Below are positions 1 through 5,171 of a DNA stretch of 5,866 bases, piece by piece. Each line of letters starts with the position of its first letter. The first letter of the stretch is position 1. This DNA comes from Anaerolineaceae bacterium (GTDB lineage: Bacteria; Chloroflexota; Anaerolineae; Anaerolineales; Villigracilaceae). The stretch is taken from contig VFKQ01000095.1 of NCBI GenBank assembly GCA_009885445.1, forward strand, positions 1 to 5,866, written 5' to 3'. The position numbers and the translations under genes were made by a program. Below the pieces are notes generated by a model. That model was not told the DNA's origin. It saw nothing but the letters and a program-made list of their open reading frames with translations, and did not search any database.

Positions 1-152
1 GTTTCCTGCGCGGCATCTTCCGCCGCTTCGGCCTCGCCGAGCATGCGATAACACAGGTTGTAAACGGGTTTTTGATACGCCTCGACCAGCAGGGTAAAAG
101 CCTCGCCGTCGCCGCGTTGCGCCTGGGCAACCCAGGCCTGTTCGTTTTCCAC
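1..152 (-). CDS. ECF-type RNA polymerase sigma factor, N-terminal fragment (runs off left edge)
   Basis: Reading the minus strand from a GTG at 152-150 gives 50 codons open to the window edge. The peptide starts VENEQAWVAQAQRGDGEAF and continues with LLVEAYQKPVYNLCYRMLG, then AEAAEDAAQE. This is the classic region 2 of extracytoplasmic-function (sigma-70 family, RpoE-like) sigma factors: an acidic N-terminus, the RGD.EAF helix, the Y..PVYNLCYRMLG core-binding helix and the start of the A.D..Q region 2.2 motif. Such proteins direct core RNA polymerase to stress or envelope promoters, often under an anti-sigma factor that would lie further left. The GTG start is chosen because AAGGAG (163-158) sits 5 nt upstream; the nearby ATG at 156-154 is out of frame. 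Region 4 and any C-terminal extension are outside the window, so the ECF subgroup cannot be told. The family call is strong; the regulon is unknown. Confidence 0.88.
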   Translation of the reverse strand, partial: MENEQAWVAQAQRGDGEAFTLLVEAYQKPVYNLCYRMLGEAEAAEDAAQE

Positions 153-157
153 GCATT

Positions 158-163
158 CTCCTT
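158..163 (-). promoter_or_regulatory. Ribosome binding site of the ECF sigma gene
   Basis: AAGGAG on the minus strand, 5 nt before the GTG at 152. It decides in favour of the GTG start, because no in-frame ATG lies nearby. Confidence 0.7.
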
Positions 164-174
164 GTTTCTGTCTC

Positions 175-203
175 ATTATACGGAGGAAGACGGGGAAAGT
201 TTC
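175..203 (-). promoter_or_regulatory. Probable promoter of the ECF sigma gene
   Basis: A perfect TATAAT lies on the minus strand at 180-175, with its last base 22 nt before the GTG start, so the leader would be only about 15 nt. The hexamer at 17-nt spacing (203-198) is GAAACT, a poor match to TTGACA. The stretch TGAAACTTT resembles the GAACTT-like -35 used by many ECF sigmas, which would suggest possible self-regulation, but the TATAAT box points to the housekeeping sigma. The -10 is what I see; the -35 assignment is weak. Confidence 0.45.
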
Positions 204-263
204 ATGCTGTTTTTGATATGCTGGATAAAGCCCCGCCTCCGACTCCCCCGTAGCGGATTCTGT

Positions 264-1460
264 TTAATGGTGATGACTCTCGCCCGTGCCGCTCTCTGGT
301 CCTAACAGCGCGCGCCACTCGCCGAAGCGATGGTTATACAATGCCAGCGCGGCGGCGATGGCCGTGGTGACGGGCACCGCCGCGATCAAACCCAGCGAGC
401 CGACCAAAGTGCGCACCACTTCAGATGCCACGAATTCAAAATTGAGCAGGGTGGTGTAGTCCCCGTGGTTGAGCGAGAAAATTAACAGAGTCGGCAGAGA
501 TGCGCCCGCATAAGCCAGCACCAATGTGTTGACCGTGGCCGCCACGTGATCTTGACCGATGCGCATGGCGCGGCGCACGAGTTCGCGGTAGCCCAGTGAC
601 TCATCCGTGGCGTGCAATTCAAATACCACTGAAGATTGCGTGGTGACGAGGTCATCGAGCACACCCAGTGCGCCGATGATCATGCCGCCCAATAACAGGC
701 CGCGCAGGTTAATCGTCACTGAAGACATTTGGATCAGGAACAACGCTTCTTCAGAAACTGTCCCGCTGAGCCGAGTCAGTTGGATGGCTAACCCGGCCAG
801 AGCGGAGGTGAGCACGAGGACGACGATCATGCCCAGGATGGAGGCGTGCGTCTTCAGCGTCCAGCCGTAAGTCAGATAAAGAGTCACCGTCAAAAGAATC
901 GCCGCGCCGATGACGCTGACGCGCACCGGGTCTTCGCCAGCGAGGATGTGCGGCAGGATGTAACTGATGATGATGAACAGGCTGAAGGCCAGGCTGAGCA
1001 AACTGCGCACGCCCTTCCAACGGCCCGTGACGATGATGGCCAGCGCGAAGGCGGCGGCCAGCCAGCCCAGCGCGTTGGTGCGCACGAAATCTGCGTAATA
1101 AGCATTGACGCGTCCATCGGGCGTGACGCTAATGTTTACCAGAATCACGTCGCCCACATTGAAGCGGATTCCTGCGGGGTGCAGTTGACGTTTGCCGTAA
1201 TCCACTTGCATGGGGATGCCGGCGTATTCGCCCGCCAGAATTTGCACGCGCAGAAGCTGGTAAGTTTGCAGTGTGCCGCCGAGGTCAATGAGACCTTCAT
1301 CGAGGATGCCGGTCACTTCGGCTTTGACGGTGCCCGTGCCAGCCGGTGAACCTGATGCGGCGGGCAGGGGCGTGTTGAAAAAATAGGGCACGCCCCAAAT
1401 AAGAAATGCAATCAGGGCGGACAGGATGATGAGCAGGGGAATGATAAAAGTTTTTTTCAT
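264..1460 (-). CDS. YibE/F-family multi-pass membrane protein
   Basis: A 398-residue protein starting MKKTF, with a TM anchor or signal anchor at about 4-26. An extracytoplasmic beta-rich domain follows (about 30-125; it contains V.Y.....L....I.FNVGDVILVN and a DGRVNAYYADFVRT end). Then come about seven TM segments (roughly 130-146, 151-172, 180-198, 205-228, 250-272, 306-330, 342-375). Family-typical conserved blocks are GALGVLDD (263-270, followed by LVTTQ), GQDHVAATVNTLVLAYAGAS (302-321), and EVVRTLVGSLGL followed by AVPVTT. These identify the YibE/F-like family, whose biochemical function is not established; a transport or permease role is often supposed. Length fits the family. The C-terminus ends in three histidines, at the cytoplasmic or outer end. 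It lies 34 nt downstream of the MFS gene and is probably co-transcribed with it. No good Shine-Dalgarno precedes the ATG, and a strong hairpin ends 11 nt upstream. No alternative in-frame start exists before the MFS stop. Confidence 0.88.
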   Translation of the reverse strand: MKKTFIIPLLIILSALIAFLIWGVPYFFNTPLPAASGSPAGTGTVKAEVTGILDEGLIDLGGTLQTYQLLRVQILAGEYAGIPMQVDYGKRQLHPAGIRFNVGDVILVNISVTPDGRVNAYYADFVRTNALGWLAAAFALAIIVTGRWKGVRSLLSLAFSLFIIISYILPHILAGEDPVRVSVIGAAILLTVTLYLTYGWTLKTHASILGMIVVLVLTSALAGLAIQLTRLSGTVSEEALFLIQMSSVTINLRGLLLGGMIIGALGVLDDLVTTQSSVVFELHATDESLGYRELVRRAMRIGQDHVAATVNTLVLAYAGASLPTLLIFSLNHGDYTTLLNFEFVASEVVRTLVGSLGLIAAVPVTTAIAAALALYNHRFGEWRALLGPESGTGESHHH

Positions 1461-1471
1461 GGTGTTTGTAC

Positions 1472-1494
1472 CGCGACACGCATAGCGTGTCGCG
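1472..1494. repeat. Perfect 10-bp-stem palindrome between MFS and YibE/F genes
   Basis: CGCGACACGC (1472-1481), a 3-nt loop ATA, and GCGTGTCGCG (1485-1494) form a perfect hairpin. It fills most of the 34-nt gap: it abuts the MFS stop codon (1495-1497) and ends 11 nt before the YibE/F ATG. No T-run follows on the minus strand (next bases GTACAAACACC), so it is not a canonical intrinsic terminator. It has the shape of a dispersed palindromic repeat. In mRNA it could affect YibE/F translation or stability. Confidence 0.8.
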
Positions 1495-2706
1495 TTACTC
1501 TTTTGCCGGCACTTGAATGCGACTCAAAAAGAACATACTTGCAAACGTACACAGCGCGCCGAACATGAACAGCGCCGTGTATCCGTGCCACTTGCCCGGA
1601 GCGGCGGCGTTGAGCGCGTCAATGGCGGGACCTTCGAGCCGTGCCAGCGCGTTCGCACCCGCCGTGGCGAGATTTGCCAGCCCGAGAAATTTCGCCGCCT
1701 GGGCGGTGGGAGCCAGTGTGTTTGCCAGCGCCCAGTTGGAGGTGAGGAAGAGTCCCACGCCGGCGCCGAGGATAACCGCGAAGATAGTTAACGTCGGCAT
1801 GTCGCGCGCAAAATACATTAATAGCAAACCAAGCGTCGTCAAACTGCTGGCCGCGTAGAGCACGCGTTTTGCGCCGAAGCGGTCCGTCAGCCAGCCGCCG
1901 ATGGGCACCAGCAGAATCAGTCCGCCGACGATAGCGGCCAGCAGGTCACCTGTTTGGCGCGGCGGGTCTGGCACTTGCAAAACATCTTTCAAATAATATT
2001 GCGCAAATGCCTGCACGCCATACGCGCCGAGCAGGAACAGTCCGCGTTGGGCGATGAGGTATTTGTATGAGGTGTTGATTTCTCCCTCGCCCCTAACCCC
2101 TCTCCCGCTGGGAGAGGGGGACTCGCGAGTCCCAAAAACCGTCACCGCTGTTGCAACCAACATCACCACGATGATCACCGCCAAAATGCGCGAGGCGTCA
2201 CCTGTCGCTGAATCCATCAAACGTCCGGCCAGAAGCGTGGCCAGCACGAGGGCCAGCATCTCGAACAGAGTCTGAATCGACGCGCTGGCGCCCATCTGTT
2301 CCTTCGGCACGCGGTCGGGCGTCAGTCCCTGCATGGGGGCTTGCGCAATGTTCGAGCTGATTTGCAAACCAAAGTAGCCAACGATGAGCCAGATGATTCC
2401 GCCGCTGTAAGCGAGCATGCTTAGAAAAATAATATTGACCAATGTGCCGACGACGACGAACGGACGCCGCCGCCCCCAGCGCGATGAAAACGAATCAGAG
2501 CGCGCGCCGACGAGGGGTTGCACGACCATGGCGAGCACGAGGCCCGCAAACGTGAGCAAACCCAGCACCGTGTTCTTGCGCTCGTCGGCCACATAGTTAA
2601 GCAGAATCGCCGGCAGGATGATGGGATGCAGACAGTTCCACAAAAAGGAATGACCGAGCCAATAGGTGTTGAGGGTGAGTAGTTGAGGGAGCGAAAGTTT
2701 TTTCAT
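1495..2706 (-). CDS. Major facilitator superfamily transporter, possibly sugar-type, carrying an in-frame repeat
   Basis: A 403-residue, about 12-TM protein of the MFS fold, cytoplasmic membrane. MFS motif A appears between TM2 and TM3 as GARSDSFSSRWGRRRP (about 67-82). Its second-half counterpart is G.LTDRFGAKR (about 271-281) between TM8 and TM9. The extended SDSFSSRWGRRRPF form and the early NCLHPIILP region resemble sucrose/SLC45-like and glycoside transporters, so a sugar or glycoside substrate is possible; the substrate is unproven. The central TM6-TM7 loop (about 192-208) contains a Ser/Pro/Gly/Arg stretch encoded by a palindromic repeat. I choose ATG at 2706, giving MKKLSLPQ; extension to a TTG at 2712 adds only three codons' worth of frame and has no ribosome site. 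Neither start has a visible Shine-Dalgarno. The stop is TAA at 1497-1495; YibE/F follows after 34 nt. Confidence 0.87.
   Translation of the reverse strand: MKKLSLPQLLTLNTYWLGHSFLWNCLHPIILPAILLNYVADERKNTVLGLLTFAGLVLAMVVQPLVGARSDSFSSRWGRRRPFVVVGTLVNIIFLSMLAYSGGIIWLIVGYFGLQISSNIAQAPMQGLTPDRVPKEQMGASASIQTLFEMLALVLATLLAGRLMDSATGDASRILAVIIVVMLVATAVTVFGTRESPSPSGRGVRGEGEINTSYKYLIAQRGLFLLGAYGVQAFAQYYLKDVLQVPDPPRQTGDLLAAIVGGLILLVPIGGWLTDRFGAKRVLYAASSLTTLGLLLMYFARDMPTLTIFAVILGAGVGLFLTSNWALANTLAPTAQAAKFLGLANLATAGANALARLEGPAIDALNAAAPGKWHGYTALFMFGALCTFASMFFLSRIQVPAKE
2083..2133. repeat. Double palindromic repeat inserted in frame in the MFS coding sequence
   Basis: Two adjoining palindromes. The first is CCCCTCTCCC (2097-2106), loop GCT, GGGAGAGGGG (2110-2119), a perfect 10-bp stem preceded by a pyrimidine-rich CCCTCGCCCCTAA. 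The second is the 16-bp perfect palindrome GGGACTCGCGAGTCCC (2118-2133). Read on the minus strand the block encodes GTRESPSPSGRGVRGEG in the central cytoplasmic loop of the transporter without breaking the frame. The pyrimidine-rich part shares its architecture with the intergenic element at 3638-3703, so I read it as one family of dispersed repeats. The exact insertion ends are uncertain; the 16-bp palindrome may be a second element or partly native sequence. Confidence 0.8.
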
Positions 2707-2722
2707 AATCAATTTTTAAACA

Positions 2723-2765
2723 CAAAGTACACGAAGGTCACCAAGGGTTTCCTTTGTGTACTTTG
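2723..2765. repeat. Long inverted repeat upstream of the MFS gene
   Basis: CAAAGTACACGAAGG (2723-2737) and CCTTTGTGTACTTTG (2751-2765) pair over 15 bp with one mismatch around a 13-nt loop. The left arm ends 16 nt before the MFS ATG. The AAGTACACGAAGG / CCTTTGTGTACTTTG type of sequence belongs to a style of dispersed noncoding repeat I recognise from environmental genomes. It could fold in the MFS leader mRNA. Confidence 0.75.
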
Positions 2766-2782
2766 CCCCACAGGGGGGCTTT
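2765..2782. repeat. Small GC-rich block flanked by CTTTGC direct repeats
   Basis: CTTTGC (2761-2766) and CTTTGC (2779-2784) flank CCCACAGGGGGG. GCCCC at 2765-2769 can pair with GGGGC a few bases later. Removing one CTTTGC and the block would leave a continuous CTTTGTGTACTTTG...TCCTTCGCGTTAAAG repeat, so this may be an insertion nested in the neighbouring repeat. The direct repeat is visible; the nesting is inference. Confidence 0.4.
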
Positions 2783-2832
2783 GCTCTGTCCTTCGCGTTA
2801 AAGTTTTTATAGGCCTATCGTAAATTTTCCGT

Positions 2833-2844
2833 TGATGTACATCA
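2833..2844. promoter_or_regulatory. 12-bp palindrome, possible operator
   Basis: TGATGTACATCA is a perfect dyad without a loop, lying 18 nt downstream of the zinc-ribbon stop and about 130 nt upstream of the MFS start. Short dyads of this kind are typical of dimeric regulator sites. No regulator gene is linked, and chance occurrence is possible. Confidence 0.25.
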
Positions 2845-2861
2845 GGCGCATGCAGTTTTTC

Positions 2862-3602
2862 CTATTCCTTCGGCGCTTGCGATTCTTCGATCAGGTTTTT
2901 CGGCGTGGCCGCACCGCAAGCGGGACAGGCATACTCCTGCTCAGAGGGCACATACGATCTGTTGCAAAATGGACAGTCAATCGAGCGCGGCGCAACGGGC
3001 ACTTCGACGCGTTTCTCCACTTCGCGAGTTTCTACGCGGGTTGTGCCTCCGCCCACGAAGACGGGTCCGCCGCCGCCGAAGACATGTGTCACGCCGCCGC
3101 CGCTCGAGCGCACGGGACTGTTATTGCTCTTCGATGCGCCGCCTGATGAGGAACTTGAAAATGATTTACTTGAAGATTTGGAAGAAGATTTCGACGAAGA
3201 CTTGGACGAGCCGCTTTTTCCACCACTTGCGTTGCTGAGCACAAAAAACAACACAGCCACGATGACCACCGAGGCGACGGTGAAGAAGACGATGATGGCC
3301 GTCAGCCGCAGGGCGCGCGGAATGTTGTACAGTTCGTATCCATAACTAAAAAGAAAAACCGCGCCGATGTAAAAAGGTGTGAGTAGGGCGATCAATGTGG
3401 TGCCTGTGGTTTGTTTCAGTGATTCGTCGAACCAGGTGAGGTAGGCCACAAAGACGATGACGGCCAACACAGCCAGCGCCAGCAGGCCGCCGGGAATCAT
3501 GATGTAGAGCGGCTTGCCCGGGCGCGAGTCGTCGTTGTTGTAATCCACTACTTCGTGAGTCTTGGCGCCCACTTGTCGGGCGCGGTATTGTGATTCTGGC
3601 AT
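2862..3602 (-). CDS. Three-TM membrane protein with Ser/Lys repeat tract and C-terminal zinc ribbon
   Basis: A 246-residue protein that I do not recognise as a named family. Residues 1-30 are polar. Three TM segments follow at about 33-56, 68-91 and 99-123. Next is a low-complexity tract (124-160) with a regular K-S-S-S period (Lys at 134, 138, 142, 146), then Gly-rich segments GGGVTHVFGGGG and VFVGGG, and a charged VETREVEKRVEVPV strand. A rubredoxin-type zinc ribbon closes the protein: CPFC (Cys210, 213) and CPAC (Cys226, 229), with 12 residues between the pairs. The cysteines should bind one Zn2+. The start is well supported: ATG at 3602 with AAGGAG six nt upstream. The stop is TAG. Gly/Ser-rich tail plus zinc ribbon suggests a membrane-tethered protein- or nucleic-acid-binding domain; the function is unknown. 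It is separated from both neighbours by repeat-bearing gaps, so it may be its own unit. Confidence 0.82.
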   Translation of the reverse strand: MPESQYRARQVGAKTHEVVDYNNDDSRPGKPLYIMIPGGLLALAVLAVIVFVAYLTWFDESLKQTTGTTLIALLTPFYIGAVFLFSYGYELYNIPRALRLTAIIVFFTVASVVIVAVLFFVLSNASGGKSGSSKSSSKSSSKSSSKSFSSSSSGGASKSNNSPVRSSGGGVTHVFGGGGPVFVGGGTTRVETREVEKRVEVPVAPRSIDCPFCNRSYVPSEQEYACPACGAATPKNLIEESQAPKE

Positions 3603-3608
3603 GGGAGT

Positions 3609-3614
3609 CTCCTT
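3609..3614 (-). promoter_or_regulatory. Ribosome binding site of the zinc-ribbon protein gene
   Basis: AAGGAG on the minus strand, six nt before the ATG at 3602. It is the clearest ribosome site among the complete genes of the window and fixes that start. Confidence 0.7.
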
Positions 3615-3637
3615 GGTTGGGTAAATTTTACGCGGAC

Positions 3638-3703
3638 TTCGCCCTCACCCTAAGGGGACAACTCCCTTCCCCCAGCGGGGGAAGGGCCGGGGATGAGGGC
3701 GAA
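3638..3703. repeat. Nested palindromic repeat between binding-protein and zinc-ribbon genes
   Basis: The outer arms TTCGCCCTCACCC (3638-3650) and GGATGAGGGCGAA (3691-3703) pair over 13 bp with a single G-T type mismatch. Inside them CCCTTCCCCC (3664-3673), loop AGC, GGGGGAAGGG (3677-3686) form a perfect 10-bp stem. The element starts 3 nt after the binding-protein stop and takes up most of the 104-nt gap. It has the same plan (CCCTC.CCC, TAA or TAAGG, C/T-rich stem, 3-nt loop containing GC) as the copy inside the MFS gene. No T-run follows on the minus strand, so any termination would be atypical, but the fold could protect the 3' end of the upstream mRNA. Confidence 0.8.
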
Positions 3704-3706
3704 ATC

Positions 3707-5146
3707 TTATTTCGTCACATCAGCAAAAGCCGAATCCATCTCGGCCAACAGCAAAGGCATTTGGTCGCAGATGTTGGGCATGTTGCCGAGGAAGATGCAG
3801 GCAAAGCCGTCGCTGAGGATATTGCGCGCGAGACGCCAGTCGGCGTGTTGCGGCGTCATCTGTCCGAGTGGAATCAATTGCACAGCCTGCGTCCATTGCG
3901 GGTGTGACGCCGCGTAGGATGATAACAAATTCAGCGACGATGTGCGCAGTGGAAACAGTCCCGTCGTCTCGGCCCAGCGCGCTTGATTCTCAGTGGAAAG
4001 AATCCAGCGCACGAACAGCCACGCGGCCAGTTGCTCGCTATCCGCCGACGGCAGGATTATATATGAAGGACCGCTGACCACCAGCGCATCTTCGCCATTG
4101 CCGGGGAAGGGCAGAACCGTCCACTCGTCGGCGCTGGCGATTGTGTTGAATGCACTCGATTGCGCGGCCACATCTTCGAGCGTGCCGCTGATGAACAGCG
4201 CGTGGCGAGCGGCGAACTCGTCGCTGGGAATCGCCGTCGTCGAAACCCAACTGCATCCGTCTTTGTAAAGTGTTTGCACAAAATTAAATGCAGTCAAATT
4301 ATTCGGCGTGCGGAAAATAAAATTTCCCTGCTCAAGCACGCCGCCGTCGAAGGCCAGCATCCACGAGAGCGGCGTGTAAGGGTCAGTATCCACCAGCCAG
4401 CCGCCGAGTCCATCGTCGGCGCTGGTGTCGTTGCTTAAAAAAGATTGATGCGCCGCGCAAGCCCGCTCGCGAAATTCGTCGGGCGTCGTCGGCGCAGAGT
4501 CGAATCCCAACACGCGCGCCCAACTCTGATTATAAAAAATAAAACGCGCCGTGCGTTGCGCGGGTATGCCGAATCGTTTTCCATTCAACACATCTTGATT
4601 CCAAAACACGGGCGCGAAGTCTTCGTCAGCGAGACCAAAGATCGGGTCCGCTGTATACCGCTCCAAGTCCAGCACGCCCGAGGCCGAGTGTGCGTCCCAA
4701 TACAGCGCGTGCTCGGGCAGTCCGATCACAATGTCGGGGCGTGCCTCCGTCGGCAATGCGGCGGTCACTTGCGAAAATAATTCGGCGTAATTAAATTTGC
4801 TTTCGGTCAGCGCAATGATGCCCCACTCGTTCGACGAATTAAATTGCGCGACCAATGACTCGAGCAGTGCCGCGTCGGTGCCAAACCACGGATGCCACAA
4901 CGTGACATTGACTCCATCAAGCGATTCGACTTCGACTCCCAACCCGCTGACAGGTTCCGCTGTCGACGTGGGCGTGGTCGCCACTTCGCTCGCCTCAGTC
5001 CGCGCTGTGGGCGGGCTTGCTGTTTCTGAGGCAGGTACGCAGGCGGAGAGGAGAAAGATGAAGGATGAAAGATGAAGGCTTGCCCTGAGCAGAGTCGAAG
5101 GGATGAAAAGCGGGCGCGAGAGAATATTTTTCCTATCCGCGTTCAT
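3707..5146 (-). CDS. Lipoprotein extracellular solute-binding protein of an ABC importer (sugar-type)
   Basis: A 479-residue protein from ATG 5146. It has a basic N-region, a hydrophobic LHLSSFIFLLS segment and lipobox LSAC, with the lipidated Cys at 36. A Ser/Thr/Pro/Ala linker follows (37-67). The mature domain opens with VTLWHPWFGTDAALLESLVA and holds PDIVIGLPEHALYWDA, FGIPAQRTARFIFYNQSWA and a late AAWLFVRWILSTENQARWAE..GLFPLR block. This is the order and content of family 1 (MalE/UgpB-like) binding proteins, which deliver sugars or similar solutes to a two-permease importer; the ligand is not readable here. No permease or ATPase gene is in the window. The frame extends to a TTG at 5182 that overlaps the M50 stop, but no ribosome site supports it, and 5146 is the only in-frame ATG before the lipobox. 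Codons 1-32 lie in repeat-like DNA. Confidence 0.85.
   Translation of the reverse strand: MNADRKNILSRPLFIPSTLLRASLHLSSFIFLLSACVPASETASPPTARTEASEVATTPTSTAEPVSGLGVEVESLDGVNVTLWHPWFGTDAALLESLVAQFNSSNEWGIIALTESKFNYAELFSQVTAALPTEARPDIVIGLPEHALYWDAHSASGVLDLERYTADPIFGLADEDFAPVFWNQDVLNGKRFGIPAQRTARFIFYNQSWARVLGFDSAPTTPDEFRERACAAHQSFLSNDTSADDGLGGWLVDTDPYTPLSWMLAFDGGVLEQGNFIFRTPNNLTAFNFVQTLYKDGCSWVSTTAIPSDEFAARHALFISGTLEDVAAQSSAFNTIASADEWTVLPFPGNGEDALVVSGPSYIILPSADSEQLAAWLFVRWILSTENQARWAETTGLFPLRTSSLNLLSSYAASHPQWTQAVQLIPLGQMTPQHADWRLARNILSDGFACIFLGNMPNICDQMPLLLAEMDSAFADVTK
5053..5080. repeat. 14-bp tandem direct repeat in the signal-peptide coding region
   Basis: GAAAGATGAAGGAT (5053-5066) is followed at once by GAAAGATGAAGGCT (5067-5080), with one difference. 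On the minus strand it encodes the hydrophobic SLHLSSFIFL part of the binding protein's signal peptide, because the strand reads as CTT/TCATC repeats. Confidence 0.75.
5083..5102. repeat. Dispersed CCCTGAGC...GTCGAAGGG-type repeat
   Basis: CCCTGAGCAGAGTCGAAGGG is an imperfect palindrome with complementary CCCT/AGGG ends. I recognise this sequence type as a widespread dispersed repeat in environmental bacterial genomes, which in the plus direction gives the peptide CPEQSRR. Here it lies in the coding frame of the binding protein's N-region (PSTLLRAS). The family call is from memory and needs a search. Confidence 0.55.
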
Positions 5147-5162
5147 CTGCGTAAATCCGCGT
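5135..5162. repeat. ATCCGCGT direct repeats spanning the binding-protein start codon
   Basis: ATCCGCGT occurs at 5135-5142 and 5155-5162 around TCATCTGCGTAA. This matches the style of the dispersed GCGGATTTACGCAGATGAACGCGG repeat type. The start codon ATG (5146-5144) is part of the repeat, and no clear Shine-Dalgarno is present in front of it. Confidence 0.5.
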
Positions 5163-5171
5163 CCAAAATTT

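Larger units (their letters stand above)
2707..2861. other. 155-nt junction between zinc-ribbon and MFS genes
   Basis: This gap has no gene. It holds, right to left: a 12-bp palindrome TGATGTACATCA (2833-2844), a 10-bp palindrome ATAGGCCTAT (2809-2818), a TATAAA-like box on the minus strand (2811-2806) with no good -35, a GC-rich patch (2765-2782) and a long inverted repeat (2723-2765). A promoter for the MFS/YibE pair is expected here, but the only candidate box is weak. No canonical terminator for the zinc-ribbon gene is seen. Confidence 0.5.

Noticed and set aside
846..1349. 167-codon plus-strand open frame opposite the YibE/F gene
   Set aside because: It is antisense to a strongly conserved membrane protein, has low-complexity charged composition, and shows no ribosome site or family resemblance.
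1472..1494. Intrinsic terminator after the MFS gene
   Set aside because: The stem is strong, but no T-run follows on the minus strand and the next gene starts 11 nt later.
2723..2765. Intrinsic terminator or CRISPR-like repeat
   Set aside because: There is only one inverted pair with no regularly spaced copies, and no uninterrupted T-run after the stem.
2905..3345. 146-codon plus-strand open frame rich in Pro, Asp and Glu
   Set aside because: It is the mirror of the Ser/Lys/Gly tract of the zinc-ribbon gene; its composition is explained by that tract.
5053..5080. CRISPR or minisatellite array
   Set aside because: Only two 14-bp units are present, with no spacers.
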